Below the pieces are notes generated by a model that searched no databases, was not told the DNA's origin, and worked only from the letters and a program-made list of their open reading frames with translations. Source: Lagopus muta (lineage: Eukaryota; Chordata; Aves; Galliformes; Phasianidae). Taken from it: a DNA stretch of 64,000 nucleotides. This document shows, piece by piece, positions 19,301-30,690 of the stretch. How positions within the stretch are numbered: the first letter of the stretch is position 1; every line of letters starts with the position of its first letter. A program made the position numbers and the translations under genes. Location of the stretch: the NCBI RefSeq assembly GCF_023343835.1, contig NC_064437.1:1126001-1190000 (forward strand). The letters are read 5' to 3'.

Positions 19301-21828
19301 GGGAATTAAAAACTACTGATAGAAAACTGAAGAACATAAGGCTGTGGTTAAGGAAAGGCAGGATTTCACAATCCACTCTTCTAGTCGCTTTGTAAACTGG
19401 AACTGCTCCTCAAAGAGCAATGAACTTGAGAAACCATTACAAAACAAATGCCACAGGGGCTGTGCCATGCAGTAACTTGGTCACCTCTCATTGCACAGAC
19501 ATCAGTGTATGTGACACACCATTCTAAATCTTTTAGACGACTTTTCAGCCTGCAGACTGCAACCACTGCACACTGCCTACAGCCACTGACAACACATTCA
19601 AACATCACCTCTCAAATTACTTTGGTTCAAAACCCTCCTCCTTCCCAAGCTGCATCTCCAGCATGGGCTTATCCCAACAATACCCTCACCCCACATGCAT
19701 CTCGAGATCTAATACGAAACGTAATTAAAGATTCGAACAATTAAGCAAATGAACTTCATGAATTTCCCATTACATTTCCTAGCAATTACCAGTGAGGCAT
19801 CCAGCAGCAGGGACGTCACCATATGGCAGACTGAGGCCTGCAAGGGGGGACAGCTCGAGGAAAGACTCCTCATCCAGAAGCAGCTTCAGGCGCTCCCGAA
19901 CAAACAGCTTCTTGTTTCTCTGGGTGTGACGCAGGACGGCGTTCTCTCCCCCTCCTTTACTGACCACCTGCAGCAACTCTGAGTGTCTGGTTTGAAAAGA
20001 AAGTTCCAGTGAATGAAACCTTCCCTTACACGTTAGCTTTCCATAGGTTTTGCACAGTACTTCAATGTATTGCACAGGTTTCATCCCAGTGACATGGGAA
20101 CAAAGATGAACTCACACGACCTGGTAATGACAGAGAAGAACTGGCCCACAGGCCACACTATTCATAGCTATATATATTCACTAGATACAACAAAAAGCAG
20201 AGATATGTTATTTCAAGCAAATAGTTCAGTTTCATTCTTCAGAAGTCACCTCTCCAAGCCTAGCAGCAACCCACCCCAAAAAAGTGGAGTAATACAAATG
20301 TTCTATTTGGAGCTTATGATCAGCTAGTAGACATCATTAAGCCCACTCCCCTCCCAGCAGTTGCCTTGTGCCTCCAACACATTACTTCACAATACATGTG
20401 ACCATACTTGGCTCCTAGCAGCACACCCATGAATGGAGCACAGTGAAGGGTCTGACACCAGCCACCAAAGCACACTTTGAGAGATGCTGCCTTACAGCAG
20501 CAACCTGAGCCCCTAAGCTTGCAGATAGGAGTAAAGCTACCACAATGTGCCAGTCCTAATTCAGCACAGACATCGACCCCAGGTTCCAACTGCTCCAGGG
20601 CACAATCCAGCCGAGGGTTTCCTCTGCTGCTCCCCCTCAGCAAGTGCTGAAAGTTTACCTGGCAGGCCTAATGAGCAGCACAGAGAATGTGCTTTAATAA
20701 CACTGAATATTGCACTGTCACTAGGATCATCAAACAGAGAAACTCATTACCATTCATTACTGGAGAACATAAATTGCAGAACGGAATAAAACTGGAAACA
20801 AACGTGGTACTTCAAATAACTTTGATCTGAAACAAACCAGGTTGTGTATTTAAAGTAAAACATTCTTTTTCACCAAGACGCATCATCTGTAAACAAAAAC
20901 ACCTCCTGACACAACTACTTACCAACCACTCTGTGTATGACTCCAGCACCTTACTAAGGGTTCCTGCAGACTGCAGAGGTTGAAAAACCTCAGGAAAAAA
21001 AAAGGGCAAGGGTTTTTAGCAATATTGCAAACGCCACCACAGGAGGGCACAGTGTGTTTTCCATAGCCGTGCTTCCAGCTCAAGCACCATCCCTCTGAAC
21101 AAAGGCCTTTGAATTCTGCCACCAGATCCACAAGAATATACATTTTCCTGTTTTGCTAACAAATCGCAATTCTTCAAATGATTAAGTTTTCACTCAAAAT
21201 TAACTGTGAAACTTACCTCATGAAGGCCCAGAAAATAATTCTTGGCAATACATGCAGAACAATGTCATAGGATAACATTGAGATACAATGCGAACCCAGA
21301 TTTGGGCACTGCAGTCAAGAGGAACTGCCCAGGAAGCAGCACAAAGGAAAACAGCCAGGGCTTCAAAGCGGGCAGGAGAAAAAACAACCAACAGGTTGTT
21401 TGCAGCTTCAGTTTTTAATTAGCAATCTAGGTTAAAAGCTCCTAAAAGCACCCGTGCGTAACTCTCCCATCACCTCACAGGTACCAACCATGCTGAAAAC
21501 ATCACAAAAGCTACTAGTACCTTTTAATGACAGCCTCACTGTTCCTGACGTTCTCCTCAAACACGTGTCGGTGCACAGGCAGGACGCGTCCATCCAGCAG
21601 TGGGTACATCTGAGCACAACGCCTGCGTTTGGCTTTGCTGCCTCCCAAGCAGCCGGGCAGCGCGCCGCGTGTCCCATTCTGTGCTATCCGTGCCCACTGC
21701 CTATCGCTGCTGGAGCCCAAGCACATCCTTTTGAAGGCATGAGTTAGGGGTGGGAGTCTCGGCAGCAGTAATGATGCTGGGTGAGGGGAGTGCTTGCAAA
21801 CAGAGCACAGGGCGACCTTGTTCCACAT
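10345..21828 (-). CDS. MCCC2-like acyl-CoA carboxyltransferase paralogue (12 coding exons)
   Basis: Divergent relative of the beta subunit of methylcrotonoyl-CoA carboxylase, a mitochondrial biotin-dependent carboxyltransferase of leucine breakdown. Coding exons in transcript order: 21828-21521, 19986-19790, 18982-18804, 17888-17808, 17395-17217, 16827-16635, 15626-15535, 14632-14476, 13721-13599, 12614-12469, 12018-11937, 10428-10345. All are GT-AG with matching phases and no stop, giving 606 codons (572 if the second Met at 21726 is used; human MCCC2 has 563). The N-terminus is Arg/Ser-rich, like a transit peptide. Conserved: [41 protein letters not shown] and [13 protein letters not shown] with the first oxyanion-hole glycines (about 266-267). 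Diverged: NITGFMVG is replaced by [16 protein letters not shown] by GSESYAM (497-503), and GGEQAA is missing. The end is VIRM instead of FRM. It is an intact, selected gene; catalytic activity is doubtful. Confidence 0.92.
12663..12685. repeat. poly-A tract in MCCC2-like intron
   Basis: A simple A run just upstream (in transcript terms) of the exon at 12614-12469. It reads as a T tract on the coding strand, but it is about 50 bases from the acceptor, so a role in splicing is uncertain. Confidence 0.7.
12798..13190 (-). repeat. CR1 LINE, about 390 bases, minus orientation
   Basis: One of the longest CR1 pieces here. It begins cacagaatgctagaatcctt and ggaagggacctctgagggcc, and continues through ggccttgaaagccttccagg and cagcctgttccagtgcctca to ccccttgtcctgtcaccaca. 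It lies in the intron between MCCC2-like exons 13599-13721 and 12469-12614, in the same orientation as the gene. Confidence 0.92.
20320..21450. other. MCCC2-like first coding intron (3' part)
   Basis: This is intronic between coding exons 21521-21828 and 19790-19986. Apart from a decoy exon-like segment around 20926-20992 (see rejected items), nothing coding or recognisably repetitive was seen. Confidence 0.5.
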
Positions 21829-22639
21829 GACCCTGGGAATCGAAGCGCAATGAAAGGGTGCTCACTTCCAGCACGACCATTCAGATCCCCCATGTGGGAA
21901 TGGAACCTTGTTTCTGCATTTGATACTGAAAAGAGCAACTGGTTTGAAGAAGTAGAACATAATGCATTTGTATTCTGTAACTTATCCTTAGAAACAGTTG
22001 ATCTAAGAAGTAAAAGTACTGCATATGTTAGCGGCATGTTTTAAAAACATTATTACTGAATTATGTGATTAATTCTTCCTTTTAAATGTTCCAAACAATG
22101 CAAGTATAGGGTTTAGGGATTAGAAAACATATTGTAGCGTTGTTCTGTTAGGATAAGAAAATCCCAGCAAAAGAAAAACAGATTTAGCAAACATCAAAGC
22201 AGCCAGGGCCTCTACACAAGGCCGAACTGCCTCACTCTGTGAGAAGGTTGGGACTGACAGCCAGGCACCGAGATACTTCCCTGTCTTTCTCGCAAGCTTA
22301 TCTGTGTGGAAAGGACAAGCAGATATTTGCAAAGTAGTGATCAAGTGTGCAATAAGTTAATTAATTAACTACTGATTTGTGCTTAGGCAGCAAAAATTTG
22401 TATTTGTCCAGTGTTTGCATGTTTAGTGAAGCGTCGAGAAGGTTGTGAACCTGCAGTACTCAGCCAGTGAGGAAGCAGGGGAGAAAGAGATCAGCGTCAG
22501 GCGATAGGGAATCAAGGGTGTAACGCCGTTTTCTGGGCACTCTCCTGCTTGCAGGAGGCCCACCATCGCAACTGCGAATAAAATCTGCTTGATCAGAGAT
22601 ACCGTCCTAGAAAATTATTTAGGTGTTTCCACCCGAACT

Positions 22640-23150
22640 CCGTGCACGCAACAGAGGCCCCAGGTTCGCTGTAACCCGGCATCGCCCCGCGGGCGGGCAG
22701 GGCAGGAGGGCCGGCAGGGACCGCAGCGCGGCCTTCCGCCCAGCAGCGGCAGGGCCCAGGGTACCGGGGGTACCGAGGGTTCCTGGGGGCGAGCGGGGCC
22801 CACCGGGCCCGGCGCCGCGCTGCGGGTCGCGGATCGGCCCGGGCCCTGCACGCCCTGCGCGCCCGCCTCCTCCCGCCTCAACCCCGCACCCCGCCGAGCC
22901 TTACTGGCAGCCAACGCCGCGCCGACCGCTCCGGGCCCGCCCCGAGGGCGGCTCCGCCTCCCGAGGCCTCTGCCCGGGCCCGCCTCCGCCGCAGGCCTCG
23001 CACAGCCCGAAGGCCCCTCCGGCCCGCGGCCCTGCCCGGCCCCGGCTTCCCCGCCTCGGTCCCTCGCGGCCCCGCACGCCGCCTGCCGCCCCCCTGAAGG
23101 CCCAGCTCTCCGAGTGCGAACGTCGCGGCGGCACGGCGCGGCACATGGCT
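22640..23150 (-). promoter_or_regulatory. CpG island, likely promoter of MCCC2-like gene
   Basis: About 500 bases of very GC- and CpG-rich sequence sit 0.8-1.3 kb upstream of the first coding exon of the minus-strand gene. A good minus-strand donor (GTAAGG, plus strand ttac at 22901-22904) would end a 5' exon at 22905. The acceptor ttcccag at 21833-21839 would place only GGTC before the first ATG. Both fit a non-coding first exon inside the island. Open frames across the island on either strand are composition artefacts. Confidence 0.65.
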
Positions 23151-23299
23151 GCACACACACGCACTGCACGTATTTGGTGTTTCAGATCATACGGCGCAGC
23201 CCCAGGAGCACCGCGCTATAGAGCCTCACCCGCCGTTAAGCACGCAAAGCTGGAGTTTCAGGGCCGCAGTCCACCGTGTCCGCTCGCTCCATCACTGGG

Positions 23300-25660
23300 T
23301 GCTGCAGCACTTGGCCCAGGGGTGCCGGCGCTCCCTGTGCTCTGTGTCACAGAAATACCCCGGGAATTTGCTTCCCTTCCACGCCCCACGCTGTCCCCGG
23401 GCTCTGACAGCCCCTCTGCCCTCCTTAGTCCTGATGTCGCCTGGAGCTTGCTGCTCGTTGCTGTCGGCAGCCTTGTTAACACGTGCCGGAGCTCCTCCGC
23501 CATCCTTGTTAATTAGGCTCCGCAGAGGTAATTAAGCAATGACTAATACAGCAGCGAACGCAAGTATCCAGCATAAGCATGAGAGAGATTTTGCAGGTAG
23601 ATACATTGGATATGTAATTAAAAAATCTTGATGATAATAATCAAGACTGGATGCGCTATAGTAGTATAAAACGTTCTATTTTTTTCTCTTATGCACAAAA
23701 CAGGTAGGATCACCTTTGATGTTCTTTCCCTTTGTGCTGAGAATGGGGTTGCTGGAAGCAGCATCCCGCTGCCCTGAGGAGCTGCAGCTCAGCAGGCAGG
23801 GTTTGGGAGGATCCATCTGGTGGGGTGCCCTCTGCAGCCTGGAATGGCTGCATGGCACTGCCAAGGGATGTGTGGGGCTGCAGGCACTTGTGGGCACTGC
23901 ACAGCAAGAAGAGGTGGTGCCTGAACTGGGAATGCAGCCCTTGTTTGCACGTTCCTAAAATTCTCAGTAATACTGGACCAGACAAACTGAGGTGAGCAGT
24001 GGGTGTATGTTACTGATGCTCATGGAATCATCCAGGAAGGATCCCCAACCCAGCCCCAGCCCACCCCCTGTTCCCACTGCCCACGTCCTTCAGTGCCACA
24101 TCCCCACGGCTCTGAACACCCCCAGGGACGGTGACCCCCTCGCTCCCTGGGCAGCTGTGCCAATGAAACTGGTGAATGAATAATCCCACTCAGAAAGTGT
24201 GCCACAAGCACTGGTGCAGCCACAGAGGGGTTCCTGGCACAGCCCATGAGGAACATCAGCAGCCTGTTACACCATCCAGGCCGATACGGGGCATTCCTTG
24301 TTCTGGGGTTTAGAATTGGAACTGGAATTGATTATTCCAGTTCATTCAGTCTCTACTTCTGTGGTGCAATCTCTCCCACTGATTTGAGCAACTAGTAGAG
24401 AGCTGAAGATGGGAGGCAGAAGGCACTTAGCAGCTTTCTGTGGATCGTTTTGATGTCCTGGGGCACCTCCTGTGAACGCTGGAGCTCTCTGTGGAGCAGG
24501 TGGAGACAGGGAAAGAAAGTGGTGACAGAAATGTGTGTAAAGCAGGAAATACAGCAGAGGTCAGAGCTGCTGAGATGTGTGGATGGCAGTGATGGTGCTC
24601 AGCTTTTTGAAGAAGGGAGTGCTGATGAAATGCAGTGAAATGCTCAAATATGCATTTAATGTGAGACTTAGGGTTCTTTTTTTTCTTGAGTTGACCCATA
24701 TATAATTTCCCTGCATATTTTCAGTATTCTGTTCTGTGAATGCATTAGAGAGACGACTATTCAATTATAATCTTGCTTCTTATTTCATTTTCCATAGCTG
24801 TTAGACTTTTGTGAGATCCCTTATCTCTGAAATGCCAGCGATTTCATTTTAATTTGGGGATATATATATATTTTTAGGAATGCCTTTTGCAGTTGTAATG
24901 AGTTATCTTGTGATACAGGTTTCCCAGCATCTGTGTTCACAGTCAGAAGATGCTGTATGTAATACAGGTTGCTTTACTCAGGTATGGAAGGGACTAAGCA
25001 TTCTCACGCAGGCTGAACGCTGCTTGATAAAGCAAACCTTTCTCTTTGCTGCATTTGAGCCTTGGTGTGTGCTTGTGTGTAAGTTTATCAGGAAGATTCA
25101 GCACCTGTCACTCTTTTTTTGTAGCAAGAGGCAGCCTGGTGTGAAGGCAAATCCTGTAATGGGATGCTAATTTATCTTTGGTAGTCCTCACGTGGAGCAC
25201 CCTGTGTTTAATGGTCACCGAAGGTAAATGGAGTGAGGTGGTTAAAATAGCTGTTCTGGATGGGTGCAGCCTTGTGCAAGTGTTTGCAGTCGTTACTTTA
25301 AGCGCTTATTTTGGAGACTTTTGAGTGCTGAGAATTCAGAATATATAGGGCAGCATTTAGGAAAAATGTTAGCGTGGTTGCCTGCTTTAACGTGAACTGC
25401 AGCTGTGCCAAGGAAGGAACGTGCCATTTAAGGAGCACTAAAGATCTGAGTGAAGTTTTGGCTCCACTTTATTTAGAAACTTGCTGGAGTGCACCGGATG
25501 CCGGGGGAAACCAGAACACACTTCTTAGATTGTCAGACCAAAGGCAGGAAGGTTCCCACAGGGCCCTGCTCCTGATGCAGCTTCTGTTTCTTATTTAGGT
25601 TTTGTTTCTTAATACCAAAAAGCTTGTAGTGGCATTCTGACAGCTGTGGCCTGGAAATTT
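23300..25660. other. intergenic, no gene recognised
   Basis: Apart from the CR1 fragment at 24022-24165, I see no exon, RNA gene or other repeat. The open frames are short and overlap on both strands. Confidence 0.5.
24022..24165 (-). repeat. CR1 fragment, minus orientation
   Basis: Reads gaatcatccaggaaggatcc, then the shared cactgcccacgtccttcagtgccacatccc-type segment and acacccccagggac, as in the other minus copies. Confidence 0.85.
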
Positions 25661-25664
25661 GTCT

Positions 25665-25897
25665 AAATTAAAGCGGGTCTTGTTTATTTACTTAAAACTA
25701 CTGACAGACAGCATTTTTTAGGGGTTGCATAATCCTGAAATAGGTTCAGTTGATTCAGAACAAATATGACAAAAAGTCTTTTTCTTTGGCCACTCGAAGT
25801 ATTTGTACGTACACAAGTGGGACGTCTATGAAGTTGTAGGTATGCTGGGCATAGTGTCTGGAATCGGTAGGAGATGCGATGGGCCTCACTTCGGTTG
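25665..25897 (-). other. candidate terminal exon of an undescribed minus-strand transcript
   Basis: On the minus strand an excellent acceptor (pyrimidine-rich ttgcttctcttccag) ends at 25898. It is followed by 230 bases with open frames and by AATAAA at 25688-25683. One frame reads to a stop at 25755 and includes PTDSRHYAQHTYNF; the other stays open to 25684. I do not recognise the protein. It may equally be an untranslated last exon or chance. Confidence 0.25.
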
Positions 25898-26845
25898 CTG
25901 GAAGAGAAGCAAGAACAGAAATTAAATGAACTGAAGGTAGAGGAGTTAGGAGACAGCTCCCCAGGCAGGGCATGCTGTCGCTCTGGTCCCACAGGACACA
26001 TCAGGTAGATATGTGGCTGCTCCCATCCTATTTAGCTTCTTGTTCTTGGTCCTTTAAACCCCACATCTGCTGTTACTGGAATGTCCTGTGGCAAAGTGTT
26101 AAATCTGTTGGAGGAGGAAGATAGAAGGTTCAGTAAATGAGAGATTTTGGGACTTCATCATTTATCTTTCGAGCTAAAGGACATCAGGTAGGCCTACATA
26201 TGTATTGCAAGTATAGTAAAAGAGAAACACCTGAAAGAATGAAGTCCTGTGCAACTCAGTTCATGCCTGGAAGCTCCTCTGTCTCAGTCTCTGCTCCCTC
26301 TGGGAGACTGAACTGCAGGGGGAGATTCCTGGGATGAGGAGGAGATGTGACAGTGGCAATCAGTTCCACAGCAGTTGGAACTGTGATGCAACACAGATCC
26401 AACTGTGATCCAAAGATCGTGTGTTTGTCTCGTGCCACAGAGAACTTACAAAACCGTGAATAATGACATAATAATTATAATTATGGAAATGTAACTCATA
26501 TAGAAATGACCAGGAGAGTGTACACTTGCCATGTTGCTGAGAGATGTTAGACACTGATTTGTCTGATTCTCATACCATGCAGAGAATTAAAGGAGTAGAA
26601 TTATATCCCTAGCGGTGCGTACAGTTCCCAGCTGCAAGGTCACAGTTTGTCCTGAGCTGCACCAACACAAACTGGTGAGGAAAGGATTCTCTTCTGAGGC
26701 CCCAGGTAGCTGGTGTGACAGCCAAAGCAGGGGAAGAACAAATGCCTCTTTCGTGGTTTGGGTTGGAATGGCAGAGCTGGCAAAACACATCTAAAATCAT
26801 GGGGTGGCTCCTGAAAAACTGTCTGATAGATTCAGCATACAGCAC

Positions 26846-27069
26846 CTATGAGAAGGTCTGCTGCTTCTCCCATGTTAATGGTGGAACCAGGAGTCTTCTA
26901 AAGTCATCTGAAAGCTCTTTATTGTTTGGAGGAGATGTCAGTTCCAAGCAGCTGGGTTTATTGCTGGGCCTATATTCTAGGAAATCGCTGATGGATTTAT
27001 TATGCCGTGAGTGTTTGCTGCTGAGTGGTGACACCAAAGCCTCAGACCGTGCTGGATGTTTACTGTCCC
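26846..27069 (-). other. candidate internal exon of the same minus-strand transcript
   Basis: On the minus strand, acceptor ctgccttcag is followed by 74 open codons including NKSISDFLEY, SDDFRRLLVPPLTWEKQQ and a Ser/Pro-rich start. It ends at tcatag followed by a moderate donor gtgctg, so the last codon is a stop exactly at the splice point. A plus-strand frame overlaps it (26715-27086), which lowers the weight of the open frame. No family was recognised. Confidence 0.22.
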
Positions 27070-27200
27070 CTGAAGGCAGTTTGTAAGGCTGTAATAGCTA
27101 GTAATCAGAGACTGGATGTGGTCAGGGGAGTTAGATCAACATGCAGAGGAAGAAGATGAATCATGAAGTAAATCCGGTATTGATGCTGTAGGAACAGCTG

Positions 27201-27887
27201 ATGTACAAAATGTTTGTGGCAGATGTGGATACCTCCTTAATGACTTCTTGGACTTCTGTGGCCCTACGGTTCAGGTTGCAGCCAGCTCGTCTTTGTGCTC
27301 CCAAGATCGGCTGCACATTCTGTGCATTTTCCCATCCTTGCACTGATGAGCACTCCCAGCTGGGTGAGCCACAGTGTGCTTTGCAGATCACCAGCCCAGC
27401 TGCAGTTTTTCCCCGTGCCCATAGCGTGCAGAGAGCAGAACAGCAGCCGTGGGCACAGCAGAGCAGTTTCCCTGCCCATTACATCACTTTGGTGCTGCAT
27501 GCTGGTTATTTGCTCTCTATATCACTGCCCCCCAGGAGGCCCAAAGAAATCAGCAAATCTCCCCCAGCAGAGCCACGAATACCTCTCACAATTCATTCAG
27601 GCGCAGCAGGAAGGCCGGGGATTAATCCGAGGGGGAATGCTGTGAATTCCAGCACGCTCTTTCTTCCCCTGGCACAGCTGGTGGTGGGGATCTTGCCACA
27701 TGAAAGCCATGCTGTCACTATCCATCATCGTTACTTGGGCGGCCGCATTCCAGGGCATGAATTGGCCTCATTTGGTAACTCTGGTGCTGTTTCCTTCTGC
27801 CAGATGATACGCAGGAGGAATCCAAATTCGAGTACACCTCTATGTTCCAGTCCTCCATCTATTTTTAGGGGTTTCCAGATTCCCTAA
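27201..27887 (+). other. long open frame without recognised similarity
   Basis: 229 codons are open on the plus strand with an ATG start and no low-complexity bias. I see no domain, no obvious splice sites at the ends and no promoter. It may be chance or a remnant of a repeat or retrocopy; no function is proposed. Confidence 0.12.
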
Positions 27888-28619
27888 GACAAATTAGAAT
27901 GGATGTGTTTCTGAAGATTGGAGCGCAGCATCGCAGGGGCTGGAGGTGGGGCGGTTTGTTCACAGCCCATTTGCTCAGCACCACAGAGGTATTCTCTTTC
28001 TGCTCTTAAATTCCCTAAATGAGGTTCCTGTGATGTAACAGGAAAGCTATTCTTAAGGAGCTTTTTATGGGAAATTGTTTTCTATAGGATGTCATTGTTT
28101 GGCTGCAACTTATTGTCGTAGCTTTCAGTCGTGGTAAAATACCAACGGATAAAGCTGATTTTTTCCTTTTCTTTCTTCATAGAATCCCACTATATGTACT
28201 AATCTTTTTCTTTTCTCCAGCCCCACCATCTTGCCCACTATTACCTAGCTGTGCTGCCATCACGTACGGAAGACACTGGGTAGAACCCATGCTGCTAGGA
28301 GATTTTTGTTGTGGCATATTTGTCACAAAAGTGCTCTACTGAAATCCAACGGTGAACAGTGCTCAGAAATGAATGCAGAACAGCAGGAGAAGAAGCAATG
28401 CCCAGCAGCCTCCCTGCTACGGCTCCTGACTGGGCTCTGCAGCAGTGCTGCCTCTGATCCTTCCATGTTTTAGGCACAGCAGTGCACAGGGATCTCCTGC
28501 TGTGCTGCCCACATCAGAGCTGTTCTGGGCCAGCAGCAGCATCTCATGGACAGTAGTGATCCTCCACAGGGAGCAGAGAGGCAGGGGGCTGCTGGGAAAC
28601 AACACTGCCAAGAAGTGTG

Positions 28620-28830
28620 ATGAAAAGGCTGTGGATGCCCCATCCCTGCAGGCATTCCAGGCCAGGCTGGATGTGGCTCTGGGCAGCCTGGTCTGCTGGT
28701 TGGTGACCTGCACATAGCAGGGGGTTGGAACTGGATGAGCACTGTGGGCAGTGGGCTCTGGGGCTGGGCTGGAGTGGGCTTGGTGGTCTTGGAGGTCATT
28801 TCCAGCCTTACTGCTTCTATGGTGAGCCTT
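28620..28830 (+). repeat. CR1 LINE 3'-end copy
   Basis: Contains gtggatgccccatccctgca, ccaggctggatgtggctctg, gggggttggaactggatgag and tggaggtcatttccagcctt in plus orientation. It is closely related to the copy at 42740-43105. Confidence 0.9.
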
Positions 28831-29091
28831 TGTACAGCTGCTGGTTCACAAGTACAGCATCTGGTGGGATGGCACAGTGCGTGGCCCAGGAGTGGATGTG
28901 GGCTGGCTGCGTCCTGAAGAACACAGCTGAGAGCCCTGCAGTCCTGGGTCCAGGTGCGTGTGCCCATCCGTGTGCCTTCCTGCTGGAACCTCCGTGTCCT
29001 CAGGCCTCTGACCTTTGAGTGCAATGAACTCTTTGCTATTCAGTGGCTTTTCTTGCTTTCCTGTGATTCTCTGCATACACTTCTCTCATAC

Positions 29092-29220
29092 GCACAGGTA
29101 TAAAAACCTCTCCTTCCAGTGATTGTTCTCCTTTCTGATGCGATGCCTCCTCCGCTGCCAGTCGTGCTGCTGGAGGTGGAGGAGCAGTGTTGAGGCTCTG
29201 CTGGAGCTCCTCAACCCGCC
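29092..29220 (-). other. candidate exon of the same minus-strand transcript
   Basis: On the minus strand the acceptor tttctctttggcag at 29221 is followed by an open frame reading RVEELQQSLNTAPPPP and EEASHQKGEQSLEGE, charged and coiled-coil-like. A donor c|gtatga after 129 bases gives a phase that joins in frame to the candidate exon at 27069-26846. The donor is sub-optimal and the frame also continues past it to a stop at 29036. Confidence 0.24.
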
Positions 29221-29499
29221 CTGCCAAAGAGAAATGATAGCTAATCATTGCTGGTGTTTTCAGAACTCCTGATTCTGACAGGGAAAGCAACTCGTGTGGC
29301 TTAACTGTGATTAACTGTGATCAACACTTTCCTCCCCTTGATTTGAGTCATACCACCTTATTTTATCCCCGTTCTTCGAAATAACTCTCCAAAAGGTTAA
29401 TCTTAGTTTAGCAATTGGGGTTTTTGAAATTAGTGGGAATGACCTCGATCCAAATAATACGCTGGGACAACGTGTCATGTCAGGAAGAAAAAATAACTC

Positions 29500-29780
29500 C
29501 CCTCTCGTCTCCTTCCCCCTGCCGGCCCTGCGGGGGCTGCCGCGGGTCTCTGCGTGGCACCGGGAGCAGCACACGATGCCTCCCAGCCCGAGCCGGGGAT
29601 AACGGCTTCCTGCAGGTACAGACCGGCAACGCATGCGAACGCCCCCAAGAGTCTGGAAGGAACGGAGGAGCAGTGAGTCACAAGTGAGTCATGGAGCCTG
29701 CCCGGATCTATCCCGGGACAGGGACGGCGTGCGCCGCGCCTTCATCTGCTCCGTCTCGAAAGGACGGGCCAACAGCCCCG
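29500..29780. promoter_or_regulatory. small CpG-rich cluster, orphan promoter candidate
   Basis: CpG density here is well above the surroundings. It includes two close TGAGTCA (AP-1 type) sites, at about 29675-29681 and 29685-29691. It lies just upstream of the candidate minus-strand exons, so it could be their promoter. No TATA box was seen. Confidence 0.3.
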
Positions 29781-30371
29781 ACTATAATTGTGGAAAAATA
29801 AATGTTAGCGGCAACCATCCGTTGGCAGCAGCAGACTGCTCTGTTTTGTAAGATCTTCCCTGTGCTCATCACTATTATTCTGATAAGAAACGGGGAAAAG
29901 TGCAGGGCGGGATGCAGGCAGAGGGGTTTTGCTGCAGCGGTGTGCAGTCGCCCTGCTGTCACCCTGGGCACGAGCTCTGGGAGCTGTGCTCCTTTCCTCT
30001 CCATGTCTGACTGCACAGAGCATTGCTGCTGCCTGGCACAGGGTTTGGGCTCTGCCTCGACCTCCCACCCAGCCCCGTGCCGTTCTGTGGCCATCACACA
30101 GCAGCAGCACCTCCAGGAATGCACGGCTGGAGGAAGGAGCGGCGCCTCCCCTTGAGGTACCATCAGCTCACATCTCCCATAACTTCACCCTGAACTTCCC
30201 ACCGTGTGCCTCACTGGAACAGTTGGCTGGTTGGTGACAAGGGAACAGGCTGCCAGAGCCACAGGCTGGGCAGGGAATCTCAGCTGCTGATGCCAGGAGA
30301 GTTTTCTTTCTTCCCCAACAGCTCTCTCTTGGCTTGTTCTGTGTATTTCCTTGTTTTAGTTCCATGAATAA

Positions 30372-30690
30372 TATCACAGAATCATAGAATCCTCAGTCAG
30401 AAGGGCCCTTTGGGGGCAATCTGGTCTCACTCCCTGCAATGAACAGGGACACCCACAGCTCCACCGGGTGCTCAGAGCCCCATCCAGCCCAACTTTGGGT
30501 ATCTGCAGGGATGGGGCACCACTGCCTCTCTGGGCACTCTATGTCCTCAGCACCCTTACTGTATATATTTCCTTATATCCAGCCTAAATCTCCCCTCTTT
30601 AATTCTGAAACCATTTCCCCTCATTCTAGCACCACACAGTCTGCTAAATAATCTTTCCCCTTCTTTCTTCCAGCTCCCCTTTAAAAGCTG
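30372..30690 (-). repeat. CR1 LINE, minus orientation
   Basis: Begins tcacagaatcatagaatcct, passes ccatccagcccaactttggg and atctgcagggatggggcacc, and ends ttccccttctttcttccagc. This is the standard CR1 3' third. Confidence 0.92.

Noticed and set aside
20926-20992. Exon-like segment in the MCCC2-like gene on minus (frame reading [21 protein letters not shown] before a good GTAAGT donor)
   Set aside because: Its phase cannot join the exon at 21521 and the exon at 19986 together. Direct joining of those two gives the conserved 20-residue spacing between EN and GGGE seen in MCCC2, so this segment is a decoy.
22589-23516. Long overlapping open frames of 184-297 codons on both strands
   Set aside because: They lie in a CpG island where stop codons are rare, and the products are Pro/Ala/Gly/Arg-rich with no conserved domain. 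This is a composition artefact.
25684-25880. Resemblance of TDSRHY in the minus-strand candidate exon to the end of PM20D1-type peptidases
   Set aside because: Only a few residues agree and the rest of the segment does not align, so I do not assign a family.
28470-29024. 184-codon minus-strand frame
   Set aside because: Most of it is the reverse of a CR1 copy at 28620-28830.
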